From Pedobacter sp. Leaf194 (lineage in GTDB: Bacteria > Bacteroidota > Bacteroidia > Sphingobacteriales > Sphingobacteriaceae), in NCBI RefSeq assembly GCF_001423945.1, contig NZ_LMPU01000014.1, positions 62,001-126,000 of the forward strand: DNA of 64,000 nucleotides, written 5' to 3'. Shown one piece after another: positions 43,609-53,303 of the stretch (positions are counted from its first letter, which is position 1; each line of letters opens with the position of its first letter). The notes under the pieces are model-generated. The model did not search any database, was not told where the DNA came from, and saw only the letters and a list, made by a program, of their open reading frames with translations. The position numbers were made by a program, and so were the translations under genes.

Positions 43609-45120
43609 ATGATTTTAAGCAAAGAAAATTTAAAAAACATCAACGGGAAAAATGTAAATATTCCTTCGGCAGACCTTTTAGAATTGCCAGAAAAAGTAAT
43701 TCAGTTTGGTACAGGCGTTTTACTTCGGGGTTTACCAGATTATTTCATCGATAAAGCCAATAGAAAAGGTATTTTCAACGGTCGTGTTTTGGTGGTAAAA
43801 TCAACTTCAAGAGGTGGCGCAGATGCCTTTTCTAAACAAGACAACCTTTACACCCTTTGCGTAAAAGGAATAGAAGATGGCGCAAACGTAGAAGAAAACA
43901 CAATTAACTCCTCAATAAGCCGCGTTTTATCTGCTTCGCAGGATTGGGACGAAATTTTAAAGGCAGCGCACAACCCGGAGATGAAGGTTGTAATTTCCAA
44001 TACCACTGAAGTTGGTATTGTTATGAGCGAAGACAAAATAACTGACGCACCTCCTCAATCCTATCCGGGTAAATTACTTGCTTTTTTACACGAAAGATAT
44101 CAGGCTTTTAATGGTTCTGAAGAAAGTGGAATGGTTATCGTGCCAACAGAGTTGATTAGTGACAATGCCGATAAATTAAAAGAAATTTTGTTAAAGCTTT
44201 CTGTACAAAACAAACTAAGCTGGGATTTCGAGCAGTGGCTAAAAACCGCAAATCATTTCTGTAAAACCTTGGTAGATAGAATTGTTCCGGGAAAGCTTCC
44301 TGCTGATGAACAGAAAAAAATAGAATCTGATTTGGGCTATACAGATGAATTAATGATTATGGCCGAACCTTTCAGGCTATGGGCAATTGAATCTGCTAAC
44401 CCGAAAGTTAAAGATATTTTGTCTTTTGAGCAGGCTGATAAAGGAATCTTCATTGTGCCTTCGATAAATAAATTTAAAGAACTTAAACTTCGTCTACTTA
44501 ATGGAACGCATACTTTAAGTTGCGGTTTGGCAATATTATCGGGGTTTAATACCGTAAAAGAGGCCATGGCGAACGAGGTTTTTGCCACCTATGTTTCTAA
44601 CTTAATGCGCCAGGAGATTGCCCATTCGTTAGAAAACGACGACATCACTTATCAGGATGCTGTTGAGTTTGCCTCTAGCGTGATAGATCGTTTCAGTAAT
44701 CCCTTCCTCGAGCACCAGTGGCAGGCTATAACATTAAATTTCACCTCGAAAATGCAAATGCGTAATATGCCTTTAATCAGGAAATATTATAGTCAGAAGA
44801 ATGAGGTACCACCACTTATTGCATTAGGTTTGGCAGCATACATCATCTTTATGAATACCACAAAAGATGGTGAAGAATACGTTGCCAATGTAAGTGGAAA
44901 AACCTATCCCGTTCAGGATGAATTTGCAGAGATTTTGTACAATTACTGGCAAAACCCGGAAACTGCAATCGATAATATTTTAGGAGACCGACGTTTATGG
45001 GATAAGAACTTGAACAACTATCCCGGCTTTAACCAAGCAATAAAAAATTACGTTGATTTATTACAAAATACAGGTGCAATCGAAACATTGAGTAACTTGC
45101 ATTTAGAAAGAACAATTTAA
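43609..45120 (+). CDS. uxaB: Tagaturonate reductase
   Basis: A 503-residue NADH-dependent oxidoreductase of the mannitol dehydrogenase fold that reduces tagaturonate to altronate. The Rossmann start VIQFGTGVLLRGLPDYFIDKAN is near residue 30, and the C-terminal domain begins with NGTHTLSCGLAIL, as in UxaB. I start at ATG 43609 (MILSKENLKN); the upstream frame from 43549 adds 20 residues that overlap pelA. It is 32 bases after pelA and two bases before uxaA, so it is in the same operon. Confidence 0.93.
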   Translation: MILSKENLKNINGKNVNIPSADLLELPEKVIQFGTGVLLRGLPDYFIDKANRKGIFNGRVLVVKSTSRGGADAFSKQDNLYTLCVKGIEDGANVEENTINSSISRVLSASQDWDEILKAAHNPEMKVVISNTTEVGIVMSEDKITDAPPQSYPGKLLAFLHERYQAFNGSEESGMVIVPTELISDNADKLKEILLKLSVQNKLSWDFEQWLKTANHFCKTLVDRIVPGKLPADEQKKIESDLGYTDELMIMAEPFRLWAIESANPKVKDILSFEQADKGIFIVPSINKFKELKLRLLNGTHTLSCGLAILSGFNTVKEAMANEVFATYVSNLMRQEIAHSLENDDITYQDAVEFASSVIDRFSNPFLEHQWQAITLNFTSKMQMRNMPLIRKYYSQKNEVPPLIALGLAAYIIFMNTTKDGEEYVANVSGKTYPVQDEFAEILYNYWQNPETAIDNILGDRRLWDKNLNNYPGFNQAIKNYVDLLQNTGAIETLSNLHLERTI

Positions 45121-45122
45121 AA

Positions 45123-46769
45123 ATGGTAACAAGAATCTTAAAAATTCATCCTAATGATAACGTTTTGGTTGCCCTGCAAGATTTAGCAAAGGGCGAAACG
45201 GTGATTTACGATGGACACGAATATACCTTGCAGGATGACATTCACGCAAAGCATAAGTTTTTTATGCAGGATATGAATCCTGGTGACCCGATTATGATGT
45301 ATGGTGTTTTGGTTGGAAAAGCACAGCACTTCATCTTAAAAGGTGGTTTAATGGACACTGAAAATACTAAACATGCCTCAGATCCCTTTGAGTTTCGCCC
45401 ATATCACTACGAATGGCATGCTCCGGATGTTTCAAAATTTGAGGGCCGGACTTTTAATGGCTACCACCGCAGCGATGGCCGCGTAGGAACAGCTAATTAC
45501 TGGTTATTTATCCCAACTGTTTTTTGCGAAAACCGCAATCTTGATGTAATTCGGGAGGCTTTACACAACGAATTGGGTTACGCCGTTACCGATAAATACA
45601 AATCTTACACGCATCAGTTAGTTGATGCTTACAAGAACGGCGAAAGCTTGCAGGAAGCAGATACAGGTTCTCTTGGCCTGCCAAACCCTGCTGCAAACCG
45701 CGTTTTCAAAAATGTAGACGGCATAAAATTTTTGAATCACCAGGGCGGTTGCGGTGGCACACGTCAGGATGCGGCTGTATTAAGTAAACTGCTGGCCGCT
45801 TATGCCGATCATCCAAATGTTGCCGGCGTTACGGTTTTAAGTTTAGGTTGCCAGAATTTACAGGTTCAGGATTTTGTGAATGACTTGAAACAGCGCAGCC
45901 CGAACTTCGATAAACCACTATTCATTTTCGAACAACAGCAGTCGCAAAGCGAAGAACAATTGGTTAAGGAAGCGATAAGAAAAACTTTTATCGGTTTAAC
46001 CGAAATTAATGAGATTGAGCGCCAGCCTGCACCACTTAGCAAACTGGTTTTAGGTGTTAAATGTGGTGGTAGCGATGGCTTTAGTGGCATCAGTGCAAAT
46101 CCGGCTGTTGGTTACACTTCCGATTTACTGGTTGCCCTCGGCGGAACGGTTTTACTTGCCGAATTCCCGGAACTTTGTGGAGCGGAGCAACAGCTAATCG
46201 ACAGAACCAAAGATGAAACAGCGGCTCGTAAGTTTATTCAACTCATGACCGCTTATAATCAGGCTGCAGAAAATGTCGGCTCTGGTTTTTTCATGAATCC
46301 ATCGCCGGGAAACATAAAAGATGGCTTGATTACCGATGCGATTAAAAGTACCGGTGCGGCAAAAAAAGGTGGTACATCGCCGGTTGAAGATGTTTTGGAC
46401 TATACAGAACCGGCAACTAAACCCGGCCTGAACCTGGTTTGTACACCAGGAAACGATGTTGAAGCAACAACCGGGAAAGCAGCATCAGGAGCAACTTTAA
46501 TCTTATTCACTACCGGTTTAGGTACCCCCACCGGCAATCCGGTTTGCCCAACAATAAAGGTATCAACAAATAATGCGCTTACAAAACGTATGGGCGACAT
46601 TATCGATATCAACTGCGGACCGGTTATCGAAGGCTTAAAAACGATTGAACAAATGGGTGAAGATATTCTTGAATATTGCATTAAAGCTGCGAGCGGAGAA
46701 GTAATTCCGAAAGCAGTACTGCTAAATCAAGATGACTTTATTCCATGGAAACGTGGTGTAAGTTTATAG
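45123..46769 (+). CDS. uxaA: Altronate dehydratase
   Basis: A 548-residue iron-dependent dehydratase converting altronate to 2-keto-3-deoxygluconate. The N-terminal SAF-like domain is at about residues 1-90 and the catalytic part follows. Recognisable segments are HRSDGRVGTANYW, NHQGGCGGTRQDA, LSLGCQNLQV and KCGGSDGFSGISANPA, whose cysteines and histidine are metal-binding in the family. It is the full-length single-chain form. The start lies two bases after the uxaB stop. Confidence 0.95.
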   Translation: MVTRILKIHPNDNVLVALQDLAKGETVIYDGHEYTLQDDIHAKHKFFMQDMNPGDPIMMYGVLVGKAQHFILKGGLMDTENTKHASDPFEFRPYHYEWHAPDVSKFEGRTFNGYHRSDGRVGTANYWLFIPTVFCENRNLDVIREALHNELGYAVTDKYKSYTHQLVDAYKNGESLQEADTGSLGLPNPAANRVFKNVDGIKFLNHQGGCGGTRQDAAVLSKLLAAYADHPNVAGVTVLSLGCQNLQVQDFVNDLKQRSPNFDKPLFIFEQQQSQSEEQLVKEAIRKTFIGLTEINEIERQPAPLSKLVLGVKCGGSDGFSGISANPAVGYTSDLLVALGGTVLLAEFPELCGAEQQLIDRTKDETAARKFIQLMTAYNQAAENVGSGFFMNPSPGNIKDGLITDAIKSTGAAKKGGTSPVEDVLDYTEPATKPGLNLVCTPGNDVEATTGKAASGATLILFTTGLGTPTGNPVCPTIKVSTNNALTKRMGDIIDINCGPVIEGLKTIEQMGEDILEYCIKAASGEVIPKAVLLNQDDFIPWKRGVSL

Positions 46770-46885
46770 CCGTTTCGTTATTAAATATGATGAAACAAAT
46801 GGTTAATAAATAAAATAATATTTAACAGAGCAAAAAGATAATTGGTTGCAATTACGACGCAATATCTTGAATAACATTCCTTTAA

Positions 46886-48286
46886 ATGAAACCTTTTTTA
46901 GACGAGAACTTCCTTCTGGAAACTAAAACAGCGCAAAAGCTTTACCATAACTTTGCAAAGTCGATGCCGATTATTGATTACCATAATCATCTGATTCCTG
47001 AACAAATTGCAAACAACGTTCAGTTTTCAAACATCAGTCAGGTTTGGTTATACGGCGACCATTACAAATGGAGGGCAATGCGGGCAAACGGTGTCGACGA
47101 GAAATTTATTACCGGAATTGGTTCTGATTATGAAAAGTTTGAAAAGTGGGCTGAAACGGTTCCTTACACTTTACGCAACCCCTTATACCATTGGACACAT
47201 TTAGAGTTACAAAGATATTTCGGAATAACTGATTTGCTTTCCGGTAAAACGGCGCAAAAGATTTATGATGAGTGTTCTTCAAAATTGCAAACTGCAGAAT
47301 ATTCAGTTCGTGGCCTTCTGGCAAAAATGAACGTTGAGGCGGTTTGTACGACCGATGATCCGTTGGATAGCTTAAACTTCCATCAACAACTTGCAAGGGA
47401 AGGTGCAAACCTTAAAATGTTGCCCGCCTTCCGTCCTGATAAAGCAATGAACAGCGATGACCTTGAAGGTTTAAATGAATACATTGATAAACTGGAAACC
47501 GTTGCTGATAAAACGATCACAGGTTTTCAGGATTATCTTGATGCGCTGAAAAGCCGGCACGATTACTTTGCCGAAAACGGATGTTCAGTATCCGACCATG
47601 GTTTGGAACAAATCTATGCAGAAGATTACACAGATGCTGAAATTACCTCAATCTTTGATAAAATTCGTAGTAAAAAAGGTATTTCTTACCAGGAGAACTT
47701 AAAGTTTAAATCGGCAATGCTAATCTATTTTGCCGAGTGGGACCACGAAAAAGGTTGGGTACAACAATATCATTTAGGTGCGTTACGCAATAACAACGCC
47801 CGCATGCTAAGGCAATTAGGCCCCGATACAGGCTGGGATTCTATTGGCGATTTTAGTCAGGCGAGAATGCTTTCTAAGTTTTTGAACAGGTTGGACAATC
47901 AGGATAAACTTGCGAAAACAATTATCTACAATTTAAATCCGGCAGATAATGAATTAATTGCAACCATGATTGGAAACTTCAACGATGGTTCCATCGCAGG
48001 GAAAGTTCAGTTTGGTTCTGCCTGGTGGTTTTTGGATCAAAAAGATGGCATGATAAAACAACTGAACGCATTATCGAATATGGGACTTTTGAGCCGACTT
48101 GTTGGCATGCTTACCGATTCGAGAAGTTTTCTTTCATTTCCGCGACATGAGTATTTCAGAAGAATAGTTTGTAACCTTTTTGGCGAAGATGTTGAGCGGG
48201 GCGAATTACCAAACGACTTAGAGTGGATTGGCAAAATAGTGCAGGATATTTCGTATTTTAACGCAAAAAATTACTTTAAATTCTAG
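46886..48286 (+). CDS. uxaC: Glucuronate/galacturonate isomerase
   Basis: A 466-residue isomerase that converts galacturonate to tagaturonate (and glucuronate to fructuronate), the first intracellular step of the pathway. The amidohydrolase-like motif DYHNHLIPEQIANN is near residue 35, and the closing HEYFRRIVCNLFGE motif agrees with UxaC. A 116-base gap separates it from uxaA and could hold its own promoter, although none is obvious. A hairpin AGCTGAAAA-CAGGC-TTTTCAGCT spans the stop at 48285-48307. Confidence 0.95.
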   Translation: MKPFLDENFLLETKTAQKLYHNFAKSMPIIDYHNHLIPEQIANNVQFSNISQVWLYGDHYKWRAMRANGVDEKFITGIGSDYEKFEKWAETVPYTLRNPLYHWTHLELQRYFGITDLLSGKTAQKIYDECSSKLQTAEYSVRGLLAKMNVEAVCTTDDPLDSLNFHQQLAREGANLKMLPAFRPDKAMNSDDLEGLNEYIDKLETVADKTITGFQDYLDALKSRHDYFAENGCSVSDHGLEQIYAEDYTDAEITSIFDKIRSKKGISYQENLKFKSAMLIYFAEWDHEKGWVQQYHLGALRNNNARMLRQLGPDTGWDSIGDFSQARMLSKFLNRLDNQDKLAKTIIYNLNPADNELIATMIGNFNDGSIAGKVQFGSAWWFLDQKDGMIKQLNALSNMGLLSRLVGMLTDSRSFLSFPRHEYFRRIVCNLFGEDVERGELPNDLEWIGKIVQDISYFNAKNYFKF

Positions 48287-48330
48287 CTGAAAACAGGCTT
48301 TTCAGCTTAAAAAAGAGGATTCAATTCATT

Positions 48331-48342
48331 TCAATCGTTTTC
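48331..48342. promoter_or_regulatory. LacI-type operator candidate before kdgK
   Basis: TCAATCGTTTTC agrees with GCAAnCGnTTGC at all but two of the defined positions. It lies 58 bases before kdgK. Being the weakest of the set, it could be chance. Confidence 0.25.
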
Positions 48343-48399
48343 CTTAATATTTTGGGAAAGCTAAAAAAACATTAAAAACCGGCCGGGTAATCACAATAA

Positions 48400-49449
48400 A
48401 TGAGCAACCAAATATCATCTTCATTAAAAAAAGGAAAAAAAGTTTTAAGCTTCGGAGAAATTCTTTTGCGTATTTGTCCGGATATGGATGGCCATTGGTT
48501 AAAAGAAAATAAGTTGCCATTTTATGTTGGCGGTGCCGAGTTAAATGTTGCTACAGCTTTAGCGCTGTGGAACGTTCCTTCTGCATATTTATCGGCCATG
48601 CCGCAAAATTCGGTTACCGAAGAAATTGCCGACTACCTGAATAAAAAAAACGTAGACACTAAACCGATGGTTTATGGTGGCGAACGTTTGGGGCTATACT
48701 ATTTGCCGAAAGGAAAAGATTTAAAAAACGCCGGTGTAATTTACGATAGGGCAAATTCATCATTCGCCAGTTTAAAAGTTGGCCAGATAAACTGGGATGA
48801 GTTATTTGAAGGTGTAAGCTGGTTTCATTTCAGCGCCATTTGTCCTGCAATTAACCAGGCGGTTGCTGATGTTTGTTTGGAAGCATTAAAAGTTGCGAGC
48901 GCAAAAAACATTACAATTTCCCTGGATTTAAATTATCGGGCAAAGCTTTGGAAATATGGTAAAGAGCCGAATGAAATTTTGCCTGAACTCGCCAAATATT
49001 GTACGCTGATTATGGGTAACGTATGGGCAGCTAACAAAATGTTAGGAACCGCACTACACGACGATTTAAAACCTGCTGAAGGTTATGCAAAGGAAAGGTT
49101 ACTGCAACAGGCAGAAGATACATCCAAAGAAATATTAAGTTTGTTTAGCGCCTGCAAAGCTGTTGCAAATACATTCAGGTTCGACAATGGCAAAGGCATA
49201 AGATATTATACGGCGCTTTACACAAGTGAGCAATTAACAGTTTCGCCAGAATATGTATCTGATGAGATTTTAGATAAAGTTGGAAGCGGAGATTGTTTTA
49301 TGGCCGGTTTAATTTATGGCTTTTATAACGATTTAAGTGAGGCAGATACCTTGAACTTTGCAACCGCAGCCGCTTACGACAAACTGTATATTCCAAGTGA
49401 TGCAACAACAAGCACAGTTGCCGATATAGAAAATAGAATAATAAGATGA
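48400..49449 (+). CDS. kdgK: 2-Dehydro-3-deoxygluconokinase
   Basis: A 349-residue PfkB-family sugar kinase that phosphorylates 2-keto-3-deoxygluconate to KDPG. The N-terminal VLSFGEILLRICPD and YVGGAELNVATALA segments are typical, the ribokinase signature appears as ISLDLNYRAKLW, and the catalytic motif is VGSGDCFMAG with Asp298. It overlaps eda by four bases (ATGA), so the two are translationally coupled. Genome context makes KDG the substrate. Confidence 0.92.
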   Translation: MSNQISSSLKKGKKVLSFGEILLRICPDMDGHWLKENKLPFYVGGAELNVATALALWNVPSAYLSAMPQNSVTEEIADYLNKKNVDTKPMVYGGERLGLYYLPKGKDLKNAGVIYDRANSSFASLKVGQINWDELFEGVSWFHFSAICPAINQAVADVCLEALKVASAKNITISLDLNYRAKLWKYGKEPNEILPELAKYCTLIMGNVWAANKMLGTALHDDLKPAEGYAKERLLQQAEDTSKEILSLFSACKAVANTFRFDNGKGIRYYTALYTSEQLTVSPEYVSDEILDKVGSGDCFMAGLIYGFYNDLSEADTLNFATAAAYDKLYIPSDATTSTVADIENRIIR

Positions 49450-50108
49450 TAACCAATAAGCATAAAATTTTAGACGCGATTTTGGAACAGGGCATGTTGC
49501 CTCTTTTCTATCAGGATAGCGAAGCAGGCAGTGTCGAAATTCTTCGTACGTTGTATAAGGCCGGCATTCGCGTTTTCGAATACACAAACAGAGGAAAATC
49601 TGCTTTGCCCAATTTTAAAAAGCTGAAAGAAATTCGCGATGCGGAAATGCCAGATTTATACTTGGGCATTGGCACGATAAAAACGCCTGCAGATGCAAAT
49701 GCATTTATCGAAGCCGGAACAGATTTTATCGTTGCGCCAATTGTAAATCCTGCGGTAGCAGAAATTGCCAATAAAATTGGTATGCTGTGGATTCCAGGCT
49801 GTATGACGCCAACAGAAATTAGTGTTGCCCAGGAACATAAAGCAATGCTGATTAAAATATTTCCGGCTAATATTTTAGGTCCGGAATTTATTTCTTCTAT
49901 TAAAGATTTGTTTGCCGGACAACTTTTTATGCCGACCGGTGGTGTAGAAATAAATGCTGATAACCTTAAAACCTGGTTTAAAGCGGGCGTTTGTGCGGTT
50001 GGAATGGGTAGCAAACTCATCAGCAAAGATGTTATGGCGAAAGGCCTTTACGATGAACTGCACGAGAATACAAAACTGGCGCTTGAGTTAATTCAGCAGA
50101 ATAAGTAA
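49446..50108 (+). CDS. eda: KDPG aldolase
   Basis: A 220-residue class I aldolase that splits KDPG into pyruvate and glyceraldehyde-3-phosphate. The Schiff-base lysine is K137 in MLIKIFPAN, and IVNPAVAEIA and FMPTGGVE agree with the family. It overlaps kdgK by four bases and is followed by exuT after 19 bases, so it is the middle gene of a three-gene unit. KHG cleavage may also occur, as in many Eda enzymes. Confidence 0.93.
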   Translation: MITNKHKILDAILEQGMLPLFYQDSEAGSVEILRTLYKAGIRVFEYTNRGKSALPNFKKLKEIRDAEMPDLYLGIGTIKTPADANAFIEAGTDFIVAPIVNPAVAEIANKIGMLWIPGCMTPTEISVAQEHKAMLIKIFPANILGPEFISSIKDLFAGQLFMPTGGVEINADNLKTWFKAGVCAVGMGSKLISKDVMAKGLYDELHENTKLALELIQQNK

Positions 50109-50127
50109 AAGAAAAACACCTAACCAA

Positions 50128-51567
50128 ATGAACCAACCAAAGATAGGCAAATACAGATGGACAATATGTTTACTGCTGTTTCTTGCTACCACAATTAATT
50201 ACCTGGACAGACAAGTTCTTTCATTAACCTGGACAGATTTTATCAAACCTGAATTCCACTGGGATAATAACGACTACGGAAATATTACAGCCTTATTTTC
50301 TATTTTCTACGCGATTTCTATGCTTTTCGCCGGCAGACTTGTAGATAAGCTGGATACAAAAAAAGGTTTCCTTTGGGCAATTGGGGTATGGTCTGTTGGT
50401 GCTTGTTTACATGCATTTTGCGGCATTGCCACATCTGGTGTAATCTCTGGCCACTGGCTTGTTAGTTTCGAAGGCGCAAAAGAAATAATTGCCGGAATAA
50501 ATGATACCGGAATGGTTGTTTCGGTAAGTGTAACCTTATTCATCTTTGCACGTTTTGTTTTAGCCGTTGGCGAGGCAGGAAATTTCCCGGCAGCTATAAA
50601 AGCAACTGCAGAATATTTCCCTAAAAAAGATAGGGCATTTGCCACCAGTATTTTCAACGCCGGCGCAACCGTTGGTGCACTGGCGGCACCCATCACAATT
50701 CCATTTATCGCAAAAGCGTATGGCTGGGAAATGTCTTTCATAATTATTGGCGCATTAGGTTTTGTTTGGATGGGCCTTTGGATATTCGTTTACAACAAGC
50801 CCGAGTTACACAAACGAGTTAGCGCCGAAGAGTTAGCTTACATTCAGCAAGATGTAATTAATGACAGAAAACTTGTTGACTATGTAGAAGAAACGAAAGA
50901 AAAAGTATCGTTTATCGATTGCTTTAAATACAAACAAACCTGGGCTTTTGCTTTCGGTAAATTTATGACTGATGGTGTTTGGTGGTTCTTTTTATTTTGG
51001 ACACCAGCTTACCTAAAATCAGTTTATGGGATGGATTCTACCCAAAGTGCATTCCCACTGTTTGTGCTTTACATGATTACTTTGTTATCCATTATAGGCG
51101 GCTGGCTACCAACATATTTTGTTGAAAAGAGAGGCATGAACCCTTATGAGGGCCGGATGCGGGCAATGCTTATTTTTGCTTTTTTCCCGCTGCTGGCTTT
51201 AGCGGCTCAACCCCTGGGCCACATAACATATTGGATTCCTGTGATTATCATCGGCATTGCCGGCGCAGCACACCAAGCCTGGTCGGCAAATATATTTTCA
51301 ACGGTTGGCGATATGTTTCCTAAAAAGGCAATTGCCACCATTACCGGAATAGGCGGTATGGCGGGCGGCTTAGGCTCTTTCATCATCAACAAAGGTTCAG
51401 GATTGTTATTTGATTATACCGGTAAAAACAAAATAGTTTTCATGGGTTTCAAAGGCGAAGAGGCGGGCTATTTCATCATCTTTTCGATTTGTGCCGTTTG
51501 TTATCTCATTGGGTGGAGCGTGATGAAAACACTTGTACCCAAATATAAAGTTATCGAACTAAAATAA
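50128..51567 (+). CDS. exuT: MFS hexuronate transporter, ExuT-like
   Basis: A 479-residue inner membrane permease of the major facilitator superfamily (anion:cation symporter group), with twelve hydrophobic segments. The start TINYLDRQVLSLTW is the ExuT-type signature, and it has a GRLVDKLDTKKGFLWAIG loop. A hydrophilic stretch of about 35 residues (around 110-145) enlarges the loop between the third and fourth helices, as in several Bacteroidota members. Position within the uronate operon indicates galacturonate or oligogalacturonate uptake. Confidence 0.9.
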   Translation: MNQPKIGKYRWTICLLLFLATTINYLDRQVLSLTWTDFIKPEFHWDNNDYGNITALFSIFYAISMLFAGRLVDKLDTKKGFLWAIGVWSVGACLHAFCGIATSGVISGHWLVSFEGAKEIIAGINDTGMVVSVSVTLFIFARFVLAVGEAGNFPAAIKATAEYFPKKDRAFATSIFNAGATVGALAAPITIPFIAKAYGWEMSFIIIGALGFVWMGLWIFVYNKPELHKRVSAEELAYIQQDVINDRKLVDYVEETKEKVSFIDCFKYKQTWAFAFGKFMTDGVWWFFLFWTPAYLKSVYGMDSTQSAFPLFVLYMITLLSIIGGWLPTYFVEKRGMNPYEGRMRAMLIFAFFPLLALAAQPLGHITYWIPVIIIGIAGAAHQAWSANIFSTVGDMFPKKAIATITGIGGMAGGLGSFIINKGSGLLFDYTGKNKIVFMGFKGEEAGYFIIFSICAVCYLIGWSVMKTLVPKYKVIELK

Positions 51568-51573
51568 TTACCC

Positions 51574-51597
51574 AAACGGAACACAAAGGTTCCGTTT
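51574..51597 (+). terminator. Hairpin after exuT
   Basis: AAACGGAAC (51574-51582) pairs perfectly with GTTCCGTTT (51589-51597). There is no long T tract after it, so it may be a weak terminator or an mRNA stabilising stem between exuT and the GapN-like gene. Confidence 0.5.
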
Positions 51598-51610
51598 AAG
51601 AAGCAACTAA

Positions 51611-51633
51611 AATCTATACTTAAACTATAGATT
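51611..51633. promoter_or_regulatory. Palindrome before the GapN-like gene
   Basis: AATCTATA (51611-51618) and TATAGATT (51626-51633) form an exact 8-base inverted repeat with a seven-base centre, 31 bases before the start at 51665. It may be an operator or part of a promoter; no known consensus is recognised. Confidence 0.35.
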
Positions 51634-51664
51634 AAATTATTATAAACCCTAAAAACAAACCAAA

Positions 51665-53290
51665 TTGAGCAAAACTTTAAATCTCGAAAATATTTTCGTT
51701 GATGAAAGCCAGATTCCGGATGAATTCAGGCTCAAGGAAGAAATTAATCAAAAAGAATTTCTTTCTAACGGCGAAATGAAAACCTGGAGCGGTCCTTTTA
51801 ATGAAGTATTTTCTCCGGTATGCGTTAAAACCGCTGATGGATTGAAACGAAAACGCATTGGGAGTTTTCCGGTGTGCACCGAAAAAGAATCTACTGAAGC
51901 ACTCGATGCAGCCGTTGAAGCTTATGATAACGGCCGCGGACAATGGCCAACCATGAGTGTGGCCGACCGCATTAGCTGCGTGGAGAATTTTACGCATAAA
52001 ATGATAGCGCAAAAAGATATTGTTGCTAAATTAATTATGTGGGAAATAGGTAAGTCTTATACCGATTCCATCAAAGAATTTGATCGCACAGTTGAATACA
52101 TTTACGCAACAATTGATGCTTTGAAAGACATAGACAGGCAATCATCACGATTCGAAATTGAGCAGGGAATTGTTGCTCAGGTTCGCCGTTCTCCGCTTGG
52201 CGTGGTACTTTGCATGGGCCCTTTCAACTATCCATTGAACGAAACATTTACAACGTTAATTCCGGCTTTGATAATGGGCAACACGCTCCTTTTCAAACCA
52301 CCTAAACACGGCACTTTATTGCATTATCCGCTTTTAGAGGCATTTCGTTCAAGCTTTCCGAAAGGGGTTGTAAATACAATTTACGGCCGTGGAAACATCA
52401 TTGTTCCGGGTTTAATGAAATCGGGAAAAATTAATGTGCTAACGCTAATAGGTTCGAGTAAAGTTGCTAATGAGCTTAAAAAATTGCACCCGAAAGTAAA
52501 TCGCCTGCGAGCCATTTTGGGTTTAGACGCCAAAAATGCAGCCATTATAACTAAAGACGCAGACTTAGATTTAGCAGTTTCTGAAACGGTTTTAGGCTCG
52601 CTTTCTTTCAATGGGCAACGTTGTACCGCGATTAAGATCGTTTACGTTCACCGTAGTTTGGCGCAGGAATTTTTAAAACGCTTGTCGGCAGAAGTGGAAA
52701 AACTGAAATTTGGTATGCCCTGGGAAAAAGGTGTGGCTTTAACGCCGCTACCTGAACTAAATAAACCCGAATATCTGAAAGAATGCATCGACGATGCAAT
52801 TGCTCACGGGGCTAAAGTGGTGAATAAAAACGGAGGCGAAACGCTTGAAACATTTGTTTATCCAGCAATTATGTACCCGGTAAATGCTAATATGAAGTTA
52901 TATCGTGAAGAGCAATTCGGCCCTGTTATTCCGGTTGTTCCATTTGATGACCTCGAAGAACCTATTGAGTACCTGATTGGTTCGCCACACGGCCAGCAGG
53001 TTAGTATTTTTAGTAACAATGCTGCAGTAATATCATCGCTAATTGATCCCTTGGTTAATCAGGTTAGTCGCGTTAATATTAATTGCCAATGCCAGCGTGG
53101 CCCGGATGTTTTTCCATTTACAGGCAGAAAAGATAGTGCAGAAGGCACACTCTCGGTTGTTGATGCATTGCGTTCATTCTCCATACGTTCGCTGGTTGCT
53201 ACCAAGCTTACCGATAACAACAAAAAGTTGTTAAATGAAATTGTTGGCGACAATGATTCGAATTTTTTAAGTACAAAGTATATTTTTTAG
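51665..53290 (+). CDS. gapN: NADP-dependent glyceraldehyde-3-phosphate dehydrogenase (GapN-like)
   Basis: A 541-residue aldehyde dehydrogenase of the non-phosphorylating GapN group, oxidising glyceraldehyde-3-phosphate directly to 3-phosphoglycerate with NADPH formation. The catalytic cysteine is C320 in NGQRCTAIK, and the C-terminal NINCQCQRGPDVFPFTGRKD segment is typical of GapN. The start is TTG 51665: the residues before the first ATG include the conserved stretch leading to LSNGEMKTWSGP, so it must lie upstream. It follows exuT and would use the aldolase product. ALDH assignment is sure; exact substrate is inferred from family and context. Confidence 0.86.
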   Translation: MSKTLNLENIFVDESQIPDEFRLKEEINQKEFLSNGEMKTWSGPFNEVFSPVCVKTADGLKRKRIGSFPVCTEKESTEALDAAVEAYDNGRGQWPTMSVADRISCVENFTHKMIAQKDIVAKLIMWEIGKSYTDSIKEFDRTVEYIYATIDALKDIDRQSSRFEIEQGIVAQVRRSPLGVVLCMGPFNYPLNETFTTLIPALIMGNTLLFKPPKHGTLLHYPLLEAFRSSFPKGVVNTIYGRGNIIVPGLMKSGKINVLTLIGSSKVANELKKLHPKVNRLRAILGLDAKNAAIITKDADLDLAVSETVLGSLSFNGQRCTAIKIVYVHRSLAQEFLKRLSAEVEKLKFGMPWEKGVALTPLPELNKPEYLKECIDDAIAHGAKVVNKNGGETLETFVYPAIMYPVNANMKLYREEQFGPVIPVVPFDDLEEPIEYLIGSPHGQQVSIFSNNAAVISSLIDPLVNQVSRVNINCQCQRGPDVFPFTGRKDSAEGTLSVVDALRSFSIRSLVATKLTDNNKKLLNEIVGDNDSNFLSTKYIF

Positions 53291-53303
53291 CAGAATTTAC
53301 AGC

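Noticed and set aside
49511..50026. 171-codon antisense frame over eda
   Set aside because: Covers the aldolase core; it is long only because of codon bias in eda.
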